Below, in pieces: positions 55,420 through 64,000 of a stretch of 64,000 nucleotides of DNA (the first letter of the stretch is position 1; each line of letters starts with the position of its first letter). The position numbers and the translations under genes were made by a program. The notes below the pieces were generated by a model that saw nothing but the letters and a program-made list of their open reading frames with translations, ran no database searches and was not told the origin of the DNA. The DNA is from Pomphorhynchus laevis (Eukaryota; Acanthocephala; Palaeacanthocephala; Echinorhynchida; Pomphorhynchidae), in assembly GCA_012934845.2 (NCBI GenBank), contig WNNJ02002652.1, positions 1 through 64,000 of the forward strand, in the 5' to 3' direction.

Positions 55420-55830
55420 ATCACGCGTGCTGAGTTCAAATGTATGTGTATGATATTTAAAACGCATTCACGAAACTTTATGGAGACAACCTCGCATCTT
55501 CCGTTTCGGAAAGCGATGGGTAAAATTGATTTTGAGGTGTGAGATGCTTTACGCCTTTTTGCTTTCAAAAGAAATCCGGGAGTTAAGCCCACAGGGGAGG
55601 AAAGGTACAAGGAAATATCATAGGTGAAACCTTCGGGTATGTGTTAAGTCTGACCTGTAAGCTGTAGCAGGATGTGAACAGTTGTTTGCTGACAATGTGG
55701 ATGAATAGAATAAGGCAAATGTGATATATTATTATACCCTAAAAGTGTTAATAAGCTAAGTTTCTCGTCATCTTTAGTTATTTTATCATCCTGACAATTA
55801 TTATCGACCGTAAGTATTGATAATATTATC
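55420..55830 (+). repeat. Dispersed repeat U, copy 2
   Basis: See 49722-50560. The strongest block is 55420-55590. Confidence 0.75.
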
Positions 55831-56460
55831 AATTTCATTGCTTTAATTCAACGGGTATCGCTGATAATAATATCAGCATAAGTATAATTTCAGTAAGGAA
55901 TAATAAAATATAAATCCGTTTTTGCTTAATAGATTGCAAGCTGATTCCGAAGACATGTCGATCGAATTCTTTCAATAAGTGATTTAAAAAATGTCATGTT
56001 GATTGAAAGCATATTGAATCAATCAAATTCTCAACTTCATATTAAAATTAATTTTCAACTTTATATTTGATCTTTTAGATGTTTATTAATAATTTAAAAT
56101 TGATTAATTATAAGCTTTTTTGTCTATATTTGCAGCAAAGTACATTTACTTGTAATATGAGTACGAATTATATTATTGATGCTCATTCTTAAATTTTCTA
56201 TTTATCCAAATTTATTTCTAAGGCAAGTTTATATTAATTATTTGAATTGCAAATGAATTATAATTGCATACAAAGCACTTTTTCACATTGCTAAAAATCT
56301 ACTGACGATTATTCTTGTTGTGTCACGAAATCATAATCACAGGTATTGTTCCTATTCTTGATACAGCAGTAGGCTACTAATCAGCCTGTGTTGGTATCAT
56401 TAGCTGCTGAAACAGACTATTATTTCACGTGTCTACCATTATTATCCGTTTATTCTTTAA
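55831..56460. other. AT-rich region without a gene
   Basis: Nothing recognised except possible weak similarity to 50570-50900. Confidence 0.35.
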
Positions 56461-56685
56461 ACTGGTGCTGATCGAATTCGAACTCAAAACGGCAATATCG
56501 CGATTCAACTTTAAATCAACTATACTGGCTGCTCCAGTGGTGTAGATATACATTTCTGTTTATTATTTTGATAGGGTATCGTATTCTAACGATCTGTTGT
56601 AAATCTACCTTAGGTGTGTCAATGGCTATCTGGTTTTGGAAGTACATAAACAGACGTTCTGAGTTCGAATCCGATCAGCACCAGT
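56461..56685. repeat. Inverted pair of tRNA-like sequences (SINE-like)
   Basis: ACTGGTGCTGATCGAATTCG (56461 on) and its complement CGAATCCGATCAGCACCAGT (ending 56685) form a 26-bp inverted repeat with one mismatch. Each arm contains a pol III B-box-like GAGTTCGAATYC in opposite orientation. On the minus strand about 75 nt from CTGGAGC to GCACCAG can form 6 of 7 acceptor-stem pairs, but D and anticodon arms do not fold, so it is not a working tRNA gene. Probably two SINE-like or tRNA-pseudogene pieces. Confidence 0.5.
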
Positions 56686-56933
56686 ATATGTGATATAAAT
56701 ATAACAAGGGTCAAAAAGTGAAATGTTGGTTTTGGTCAGCAGCTGATGAAACCCACCAGAATTCAAACTAGAATTATAAGTGCTTTACATCAGAAATATA
56801 CTCAATCCTAACTCATGATCGGAAAAGCTAGTGAATTTGAATTTATTGTTGCTTCCTGACTTTCCAATATTTATACCAACCTTAAAAAGATTTAGATCAA
56901 GAGGTAGAGAAATATCAAAATTTAAATTCCACT

Positions 56934-56972
56934 ATTGAACAGGTATTCCTTAATAAGGAATACCTGTTCAAT
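56934..56972. repeat. Perfect hairpin, 19-bp arms, 1-nt loop
   Basis: ATTGAACAGGTATTCCTTA, A, then the exact complement. The longest and tightest of the window's hairpins. Confidence 0.95.
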
Positions 56973-57342
56973 AAGTAAATGTTCTAATAAGTTGTAAATT
57001 CAAGTTAATAAATTTTTTGAATCATTTAAAGTAATATAAAGTAATCTAAAAAAGTATTCTTGAAGCACATGTAAAAATTATTACATTATATAGAGCAAAT
57101 TAAACAGTTAATTAAAAAATAATTAAATTCAATGTTAATGTATAAGGCGGGTAGAATAAGAATGAGAAAATTTTTAATTATCGGTTTTAGTATTTAAAAT
57201 AATACGAAACATGTATTTAAAAAATATTTATTATGATAGTAAATACATTAATCTGTAATTTTTAATCTTATTTATGCACATTTCTTTTAAGTCAAAATAA
57301 ATTTGTATGGTACATCTTACTTTAGAACTTGTTAACTTTCAG

Positions 57343-57581
57343 ATGCTTGGAATATACTGGTGGTGTTGGATTAACATGTGCTTAGTTCTGCGAGCTGTGA
57401 CCATTTCACATAAAGTGTGTGATCTTAGCAATAAAGGGTTAACTGGGATTGATGATATTATGAAGCATGCTACTTCTGCTTTAACTACAGAGGACATTGG
57501 CCAAGTACATAATAAAGAGTATTTACAAAATATCCAAATTAAACGTCTACAAAATAACAACACTTTGCGTTGTGAAGAAAT
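57343..57581 (+). other. Candidate host exon (signal-like start, LRR-like words)
   Basis: Preceded by GTTAACTTTCAG (strong 3' splice site) and followed by GTGAGT (strong 5' splice site). 239 nt, open in the frame of ATG 57343: a hydrophobic start GIYWWCWINMCLVLRAV, then KVCDLSNKGLTGIDDIMKHA, TTEDIGQVHNKEYLQNIQIK and RLQNNNTLRC. CDLSNKGLTGI and LQNNNTL resemble leucine-rich-repeat edges, a weak similarity. Alternatively the ATG is not used and this is an internal exon ending in phase 2. Surroundings are plain AT-rich DNA, as expected for introns. Confidence 0.35.
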
Positions 57582-58123
57582 GTGAGTAATATATAATTAT
57601 ATAAATATACAGGTATATATTGGACAAAATGTTCTATGAACAATATGTGCGCATGAAAAATGTATAACATTTACGCAAAATATGCAAAAGGTTCTAATCC
57701 TTAGATATAAAAGTGAAATAGAAGATCACGCTTACACTATCCATAAAACGGATACGATTAAATAAATCAAAATATTTTTGACCCGACAGCTTCCGTATTT
57801 TCTCATAAATGATGGATTCACTACACAGGTTTCCAAAAACTGGAACAAACTAACTTATTTTGAATTTAAAGTCATGATATCTTCCTCCCCAACACCACAG
57901 AACTCAGAGACTGTTTAATCGTATAAGCAAAATCATCAATTGTCGTTAGTTACTAAAATGCAAAAGAACAGATTTAAAGAGCATTTATACGTAAAACGAG
58001 ATAGAATTCAAAATGTAAAAAATCTTTATTAGACTTTTTTACTAGACTTATTTTTATAGTTCTTTATTGATTTAGTCAAACTGATTTCTTTAGAAAAACT
58101 TCCTGTATTTACATAAAGATCTT

Positions 58124-58640
58124 TTAGTTTATCTTATAAACTAAAATTATTTTTTCATTATTCCTTCTATATCCATGACTTCTTGGCTTGTCTTCAACCG
58201 GATTATTATAATATAGTTGTTTATTATGTATTATACTACTTCTGCCAATTCCTTGTACTATTATCCAATAATATTCTTTTTCTAATAGTTTTTGATTTAA
58301 TATTGATATGTTTTCTTCGATAATATGCTCTAAAATAAATAACTTACAGTTTTTTATATTATGTGCTGTCAATATCATATGTTTATCAAATATAGTTTAA
58401 TAAACCTAGTTTTTAACATTTGATATGTTTTTCATATCAAATTGCAGTCCACATGGGCATTGTATTAGATACACTACACCTGCGGTATTCCAGTTACAAT
58501 TATTATTAATATTTAATGAAAAACATTTGTTTGTCGTATTACTTACAATACAATTATTATTTATGACATTTAATGTTGTTTTTTAACGTGATCACGTGAA
58601 GCAGTTTACATTTTTAAGTGTAAACACCTTGGGATGCAAA
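58124..58640 (-). pseudogene. Orphan GIY-YIG endonuclease domain of a Penelope-like element
   Basis: Minus strand: CNWNTAGVVYLIQCPCGLQF (58440-58500, GIY position reads GVVYLI), then after two stops and in the frame 58378-58124: KNCKLFILEHIIEENISILN and LLEKEYYWIIVQGIGRSSII. FILEHI...L..E.YWI is the usual second half of GIY-YIG domains from Penelope-like elements. No RT is attached. Could be the endonuclease missing from PLE2, since residues are similarly Asn/Lys/Ile rich, but no overlap shows this. Confidence 0.6.
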
Positions 58641-58884
58641 CTTCTCCCTTTTTTAAATTAAATTTTAATAACAAATAAGACAATAGAGATAATGTACATA
58701 GATGCTATCAAAAATACAATATGAATATATCATATATAAGCATATATATGACATATATCATATAAAGGATACATATGTATCTCATATATAAGCACTTCTT
58801 TTGTCACAATCTACTTGAATTCTTTTCGCTGAAATGGGGGTCTGGTGGTTCTGTTATGGAATACGATTATATAAATGAAAATGA
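58641..58884. other. AT-rich sequence with CATATA simple repeats
   Basis: CATATATAAGCATATATATG-type simple repeat at 58730-58795; nothing coding. Confidence 0.5.
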
Positions 58885-59015
58885 GAGTGAAAAACATATT
58901 CCACGATTCATAAAACGAATACAATTAAATAAATAAAAATATTTTTCGACCTGTCAGCTTCAGCATTTTCTCACGATTAATGCATTCACTACTCAGTCTT
59001 CCAATGTCTGGAATC

Positions 59016-59906
59016 CAAAAATTAAGCGCTAACTTCCTTTCTCTATCTGTATGTTTGTCTATGTTTGTCTGTATTGTGTTCAATTGCACACTAAAATGTA
59101 TTTTGTTATAAAAGATAAGTTGACAAAGAAAAATATTTATAAATTTAAGACCTATCTAGATAATATTTAAATAACATTTAATTTTGTTCAATATATTAAA
59201 GTTTATTGTGTTAACAGAAACTTGAATAACAACTATCTCCGTCAATTAAACGATCCTAATAAGATGTTGAGCGGCGTTAAGTATCTGTAAGAGATTTTGG
59301 CAAATGCATTTATATTTTTGCGATTTTGATATTAAGACGCTTAGATTACAATTTGATAGAACGCGTTGAACCATATTTTGTGCTATCAAACAATCTTCGT
59401 TTATTGTAAGTATTTTTATTTTAGTTAGTGCTTCTGAATTAAAATTTTATTGAATACTACGATCGGCTTTAATGCACTGATCGTAAGAGCTCCACTCTAT
59501 CTAAACGTATATAATTATTTATTTAAAAAATATAATTATTAATTTTAAATACCAAAGGAAATATTTGAATTAAACAAATAAGTAGTTTTAAGATCAACTA
59601 GCCGCAATTTATGTAACTCGAATAAAAGAATGTCGTTATCTCTTTTAGAAGGAACAGCGGTCGGTTTGCACGGACGACCACTTGCCATTAAACAAATGTA
59701 GTATTTTTATTTCTTTCGCTGAATGCTTTGTAATATTCGGCGATTTCTAAGGCGAATTATGCGAGCTGCGAGTCAGTCTCTGCGAATCCCAAGTATCTGA
59801 AAAGTCCACGTATTAATTGTGTTTTATCTCTCAAACTTTATTATGTCTGAAAACGCCGAATGGTAATATGCAATACCGACTAAATAAAGGTTCGCATATT
59901 CAAAAT
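59016..59906. other. Region without a recognised gene
   Basis: A stretch of moderate GC at 59640-59800 (GGTTTGCACGGACGACC, GCGAGCTGCGAGTCAGTC) lacks an open frame of note. It may be a remnant of an unidentified element. Confidence 0.35.
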
Positions 59907-60360
59907 ATGGTATAATGTCATGATTTGAGATCATGACATTACATGATTAAGAATTTAAATATCCAATCAAAAGCTCCGTTATTTCTCTTTAATTCGAATC
60001 TAATAACATTATTTATATTAATAACATTTTTTTTGTTTTCTTTTACTTTTTCTTTGAATTCGAAAAATGGATGGTCATTGGTGTTGAGCGACAGATCGGT
60101 CATGAGTTGTCCGATCCAGAATTTTTCTTTCTTTTTGCGGAGATGCTCGGTAGTTGTAGGTCCATATATCAGAATAGTCTAAAATGGTGTAATGTCATGA
60201 TATGAGATTAATAACTTTATTTTTTAGAGAAGAAATTTTTATTTTCGAAAAACATACAAGAATGAATCCAAATGTAAAGAATTTAAATATCCAATCATAA
60301 GCTCCGTTATTTCTCTTTTATTCGAATCTAATAACATTATTTATATTAATAAAAAATTTT
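59907..60360 (+). repeat. Direct repeat pair with hairpin
   Basis: 59907-60030 and 60182-60355 share GTAATGTCATGAT-like, GAATTTAAATATCCAATCA, AGCTCCGTTATTTCTCTTT and ATTCGAATCTAATAACATTA. In the first copy TAATGTCATGAT (59913-59924), loop TTGAG, and exact complement (59930-59941) make a perfect 12-bp hairpin; the second copy lacks the right arm. The 79-codon frame 59943-60182 lies in this repeat and is probably chance. Confidence 0.75.
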
Positions 60361-61239
60361 AGAAAGAAATTTATTATTACGACAAAAGAAAACTATAACT
60401 AATGTTAAACTAATACAAGTGTTACTCCCTTAGCGAGTTGACTCTGGTAAGAATAACATAATACTTTGTAACCTGAGCAATATATATTTCACATTTGATG
60501 AATACACTATAAGAACCACTTAATCGCAGGAGTCTTGCTTATTAAGAATAAAGGCGCCTGACTAAACTTTGTACTCAATTAAGACAATTACTAAATTTTT
60601 ATTAGCCAATTTGCAGATAATTAAATGCAATACAAAAAAAATTGAAATTATCTAAATAATCTTTGTTGTTTGGGATATCGCATGTGATGTGAATAACTAA
60701 TAAACTTTAAATTTTCTATATACCTTTATGCTTTCATTTTATAAATATATAAATTTATGAATTTTGATTTTGTTAGTAATCTCGGTTGCATTCTTTTTAA
60801 TATGATGTAATTTCATTCTAATCATGAAAATACATCATATTTTGTTTGCATCTTTTACATCATATTTTGCATATGCGAGCCATATCTTCATTTGATCGGT
60901 TTTGGATATTACCGTCGCGCGATTACACGACTTGAAGATATTGCTGAAGTATTTGTATTAAGATTAACGTGATCATCCAACGGTTATATACTAAAACTAC
61001 CAAATGTACATTCAAATAGTACATTTCTAAAATGTGATCCAATACGCTTTTTCTAAAATACCTATTGATCATAGTCTAGAGCAGTAATTCCCACGCCTCC
61101 TATACCCCATACTCAATTTTTTTTGATACGTTCCAGCACCTTTCAAAATACGTTCAATGAATTATTTAAGCTAAGGTTCAAGCCAATTATAGAGTTTTAA
61201 ATAATCATTTTTTAATGACAAAATAAACAGCTTCTTCAA
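60361..61239. other. AT-rich region without a gene
   Basis: Nothing recognised. Confidence 0.4.
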
Positions 61240-62200
61240 CAAGATCATTGATGAGCATTGAATCCCGAGCGGTTGAATGAGCGGTACCACCATACCGATT
61301 TAGAAAAAGAGGAATCCAGCTGACTTCTCAAGTTACTCCGCAATTCAATTAATCTCATAAACTATGAAAATGTTCCAGCGTATCATAGACAAGCGTATCG
61401 TAACATTGTTGATATCACCATAAACCAAACACGATTCGTCAAGAATTGTGGCACTGCTGACAGTATACACCCAGCACGACTGACATTTGAAAAATACCTG
61501 GATAAAAATCAGCTACTCCATGTTGCATACTTGGACTTGGAGAAAGCTTTTGACCGTGCCCTTCATGAATTAATATGGAATGCACTGCGATAGCATCAAG
61601 TTCCAGATCATCTAATCTATGGGTGATGCTACTCTACCAGAATGCCAAAAGCCGGGTTTAAGTGCAGCTGGGATGTCACAGCCATTTCAAATATTAGTGT
61701 TCGTCTATCAGGGAAATGCTCTCCACCGACCTTATTCAGATCAGTTATCGACGTAAAACGGGTGATATCTGTACACTGATTTCTCATACAATTCTATACG
61801 CAGAAGCTGTCTGGCTGGCGACGGACAAAAAGACCCAAAGGAATCAACTCAAGTCTGGAATAATCGACTTACTCAATTTGGACTACGACTTAGCTAGGCA
61901 AAACCGAATACCTAATAACAGACCTACAGGAAAGTGGCACATCAACATCAACGGCATTGATTTGAGAAGTACGGACAAGTTAAAGTACCTCGGAACTATA
62001 CTTTCGGCAAGTGGCGACCTGACTCATGAAATCATGGCACGAATAAACTCACCGTAGACAAAATGGCTAGGGCGGTAGATGTTGTTTGTGACCGTCGAAT
62101 TAAAAACAATCTAAAGTCAAAGATCTATCGCTCAATCACACGCCCTGTGACCATGTACGGCACAGACTATTGGTCTATTACCAAGTCAGTTATTGAGTTT
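61240..62200 (+). mobile_element. RTE-like LINE, RT fragment
   Basis: Plus strand: NQTRFVKNCGTADSIHPARL (61440-61490), LLHVAYLDLEKAFDRALHEL (motif A), HQVPDHLIYG, FKCSWDVTAISNISVRLSGK (before motif B), then LYAEAVWLATDKKTQ (motif C region, YADDV changed to YAEAV), NGIDLRSTDKLKYLGTILSA, and CDRRIKNNLKSKIYRSITRP then VTMYGTDYWSITK. These stretches match, in order, a LINE type common in nematodes. A few frame changes and stops break it; both catalytic Asp positions of motif C are affected. No endonuclease part is present. Confidence 0.75.
61716..62057 (+). pseudogene. RTE-like RT, motif C and thumb
   Basis: 113 codons, the longest open part: HTILYAEAVWLATDKKTQRN in place of the usual LYADDVMLAS..., then NRPTGKWHININGIDLRSTD and KYLGTILSASGDLTHEIMAR. 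Lost Asp residues mean no catalysis. Confidence 0.65.
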
Positions 62201-62689
62201 AATCATAATTTAATGACAAAAAAAAATTTACTCCATATTTAATGAGTCTTTTGTTCCTGCTTATTGCTAACAAATTTTCCAAAACGTAACACTTTGTTGC
62301 TAAAAGCCAATCATATGTCTGGATGTGCATTTTAGCAATTTCTAGATTTTGTTTAAATTGCAAAATTTTTCAAACTTAGATTTGGATAAATCTTTGCGAA
62401 TGACATGAGCATGCTTATAGCTCTTTCACTAAGTTGTGTAAACATTCCTTTTGCGGAGCACATATATTCTTTAAGATTTTTGATTTTAAACGGCATTTCA
62501 AGAGCACGATTTACCCACCATTCAATAAGGTCTTATTTCAACTTTTCGTCATTCGACATATTATTCATATCAAATGATTATGGATTTATTATTTTTTTTC
62601 GGAGGTTTGCAGAACTCCTATAAAATATCCATCAAATGAATTTGATAAAATTTCCACCTAATTTACAATTTTTTCAGACTCACTTTGAA
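62201..62689. other. AT-rich region without a recognised gene
   Basis: The frame 62405-62623 (72 codons, ending FIIFFRRFAELL) is followed by no GT donor and matches nothing I know. Confidence 0.35.
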
Positions 62690-64000
62690 TCAGATACTCA
62701 TCCGGATCTTTTAAGAAATGATCTTCAAAGATCATTTACTCCTTAATCGGATTGATATACCTTCTCTTGTAGAAGTAGAGCCTGTAGAACCAACGGAAGA
62801 GCTTATCTCTTTGGAAGATGTCATTGCTGTTGTTAAAAAACTCCGTAATGTCAAGTTTTCTAAAGTATACAAGATTCGACCTAAAGCTTTTAAGGCTCTC
62901 GACTTTGTTGGCATGAAGTGGCTAACACGGATCTGCAACGTTGCATTGAAGTTGACAAGGTTGCTAGTAAATGCCTACCTTATTTCTTTGGAGGATTGTA
63001 GTCTCGTTCCTTTAACAACGCCTTTTATTCTTCTCGTAATTAGAAGAAGCGCGTTAATGCTCTCCAACGTGACAGCCAACGAACTACTGTGTGAAAAAGC
63101 AAAATCAAAAGCTTGGTTCCTAAATCGTGGCAAAGCCACATGAAGAGGCGTATTTTTCAAGTAGCCAAGAAATACTTGGCTGCTGGAAAGAACATTTTAG
63201 GAATCTACCGAATCCGATGGATATGCCTACTCTTGTAGAAGTAGAGCCTTTAGAACCATCGGAAGAGCATATCTCTTAGGAACAGGTCATTGCTGTTGTT
63301 AAAAACTTCGTGATGACAAGTCTTCTAGGGTAGACGAGATTCGACCTTAAGCTTTTAAGGCTATCGACTTTGTTGGCATATAGTGGCTAACACGGATGTT
63401 CAATGTTGCATTGAAGTCGGGCAAGGCTGCTAGTAAGTGGCGAACTGGGTTGTGGTAATGATCTATAAGAAAAGTTACCGAAGAGCGTGTTCCATTTATC
63501 GGGACTTCACTATTCTTAGCCAAACTGGTAAGCTATTTGCTACGATTCTTGAGTTAAGGATACATACTATAGTTGAGGGACAGTTGCAGAAGGAACAATT
63601 CGGTTCTCGTTAAGGCCATGGAACTACGGATCAGCTCTTTACTATCTTAACTATTTTAAAAGGTCTTGAGAGTTCGTTTAATCGGTCTACATTTGTTTTG
63701 TTGATTTGAAGATGGCGTTCAACCGATTTCCGCGAGAGAGGTTGTTGGATGTAATAAGGGAGTATGGAGTACTACACTATCTTCGGGTAGCTGTTGCTTA
63801 TATGTATGAACAACGCATGAGTTGTGTTCGTGTTCTAGGTAGGAAGTCTCAATCATTTCTAGTAGATGTTGTGCTTCATCAGGGCTGTCCTTTGTTTCGA
63901 CTTTCCTTCATTGTTTACACGAACAAAATTTTGAGATGGGATGCTCTAATAGTTGTCGGTAACGAGTTTGATTTAATCAGTATACCATCTTTGCATTATG
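62690..64000 (+). mobile_element. Rex1/RTE-type LINE, RT part, runs off the window
   Basis: Plus strand: VEVEPVEPTEELISLEDVIA, VVKKLRNVKFSKVYKIRPKA and DFVGMKWLTRICNVALK (62718-62960), repeated at 63220-63420, then VVVMIYKKSYRRACSIYRDF, GKLFATILELR, QKEQFGSR, FVLLI-KMAFNRFPRERLLD (motif A region), VLHQGCPLFRLSFIVYTNKI (motif B). Several stops and frame changes are present. The two similar openings, 466 bp apart in the same direction, show a partial tandem duplication. The catalytic YADD would lie beyond position 64000. Confidence 0.75.

Larger units (their letters stand above)
57718..59015 (+). repeat. Direct repeat of about 130 bp, two copies
   Basis: 57718-57845 and 58885-59015: CATAAAACGGATACGATTAA/CATAAAACGAATACAATTAA, ATATTTTTGACC-like, CAGCTTCMGYATTTTCTCA and GCATTCACTAC/GGATTCACTAC. 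Intervening sequence holds the GIY-YIG fragment. Confidence 0.75.

Noticed and set aside
59943-60182. 79-codon hydrophobic ORF
   Set aside because: Lies within a duplicated non-coding repeat whose second copy does not keep the frame.
1-64000. CRISPR arrays, bacterial operons, rRNA genes
   Set aside because: Tandem repeats here have no unique spacers of constant length, coding density is very low, and motifs are those of eukaryotic retroelements.

Overview
The window looks like AT-rich, gene-poor DNA from an invertebrate animal. It is packed with decayed retroelements of several lineages and has almost no host coding sequence. There are no operons, rRNA genes, complete tRNA genes or CRISPR arrays. 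Candidate exons have spliceosomal borders. The RTE-type LINE at 61240-62200 resembles copies I know from nematodes, so a nematode is my weak guess; nothing here proves the phylum.

Layout. 1-1690: piece of a Ty3/gypsy-type gag fossil interrupted by a Jockey/R1-like LINE with a 12-bp target-site duplication. 1690-3262: two copies of a non-coding repeat that carries hammerhead-ribozyme motifs on both strands about 330 bp apart. 3265-5922: Ty3/gypsy pol fossil, then a long 12-bp minisatellite, with the pol tail duplicated inside it. 5923-8645: tail of a LINE with a restriction-like endonuclease (called RLE-A here), then a decayed intronless protein tyrosine phosphatase copy. 8773-13505: Penelope-like element PLE1 in two head-to-head copies, then a truncated copy of a second type, PLE2, ending in a 40-bp minisatellite. 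14500-20530: PLE2-end repeat (R), a CR1/L2-like LINE, a second Ty3/gypsy pol fossil and paired direct repeats. 21050-29960: LINE pieces (Jockey/R1-like, Rex-like, RTE-like) and a second restriction-endonuclease LINE family (RLE-B). 30000-38100: very AT-rich DNA with R copies and a 27-bp minisatellite. 38100-45120: PLE2 with duplicated 5' ends and an RLE-A element nested in its leader. 45120-64000: repeats, Jockey/R1-like, Rex-like and RTE-like LINEs, a 135-bp tandem repeat, tRNA-like inverted sequences, an orphan GIY-YIG domain and a few possible host exons.

The most interesting signal is the hammerhead repeat at 1690-3262, whose layout recalls small retrozyme-type elements. Next come the phosphatase pseudogene with altered catalytic residues, the head-to-head PLE1 copies sharing the same lesions, the RLE-A insertion in PLE2 with a target duplication of about 54 bp, and many perfect short-loop hairpins unrelated to any one element. 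All recognitions are by eye from translated motifs; family names are as precise as that allows.
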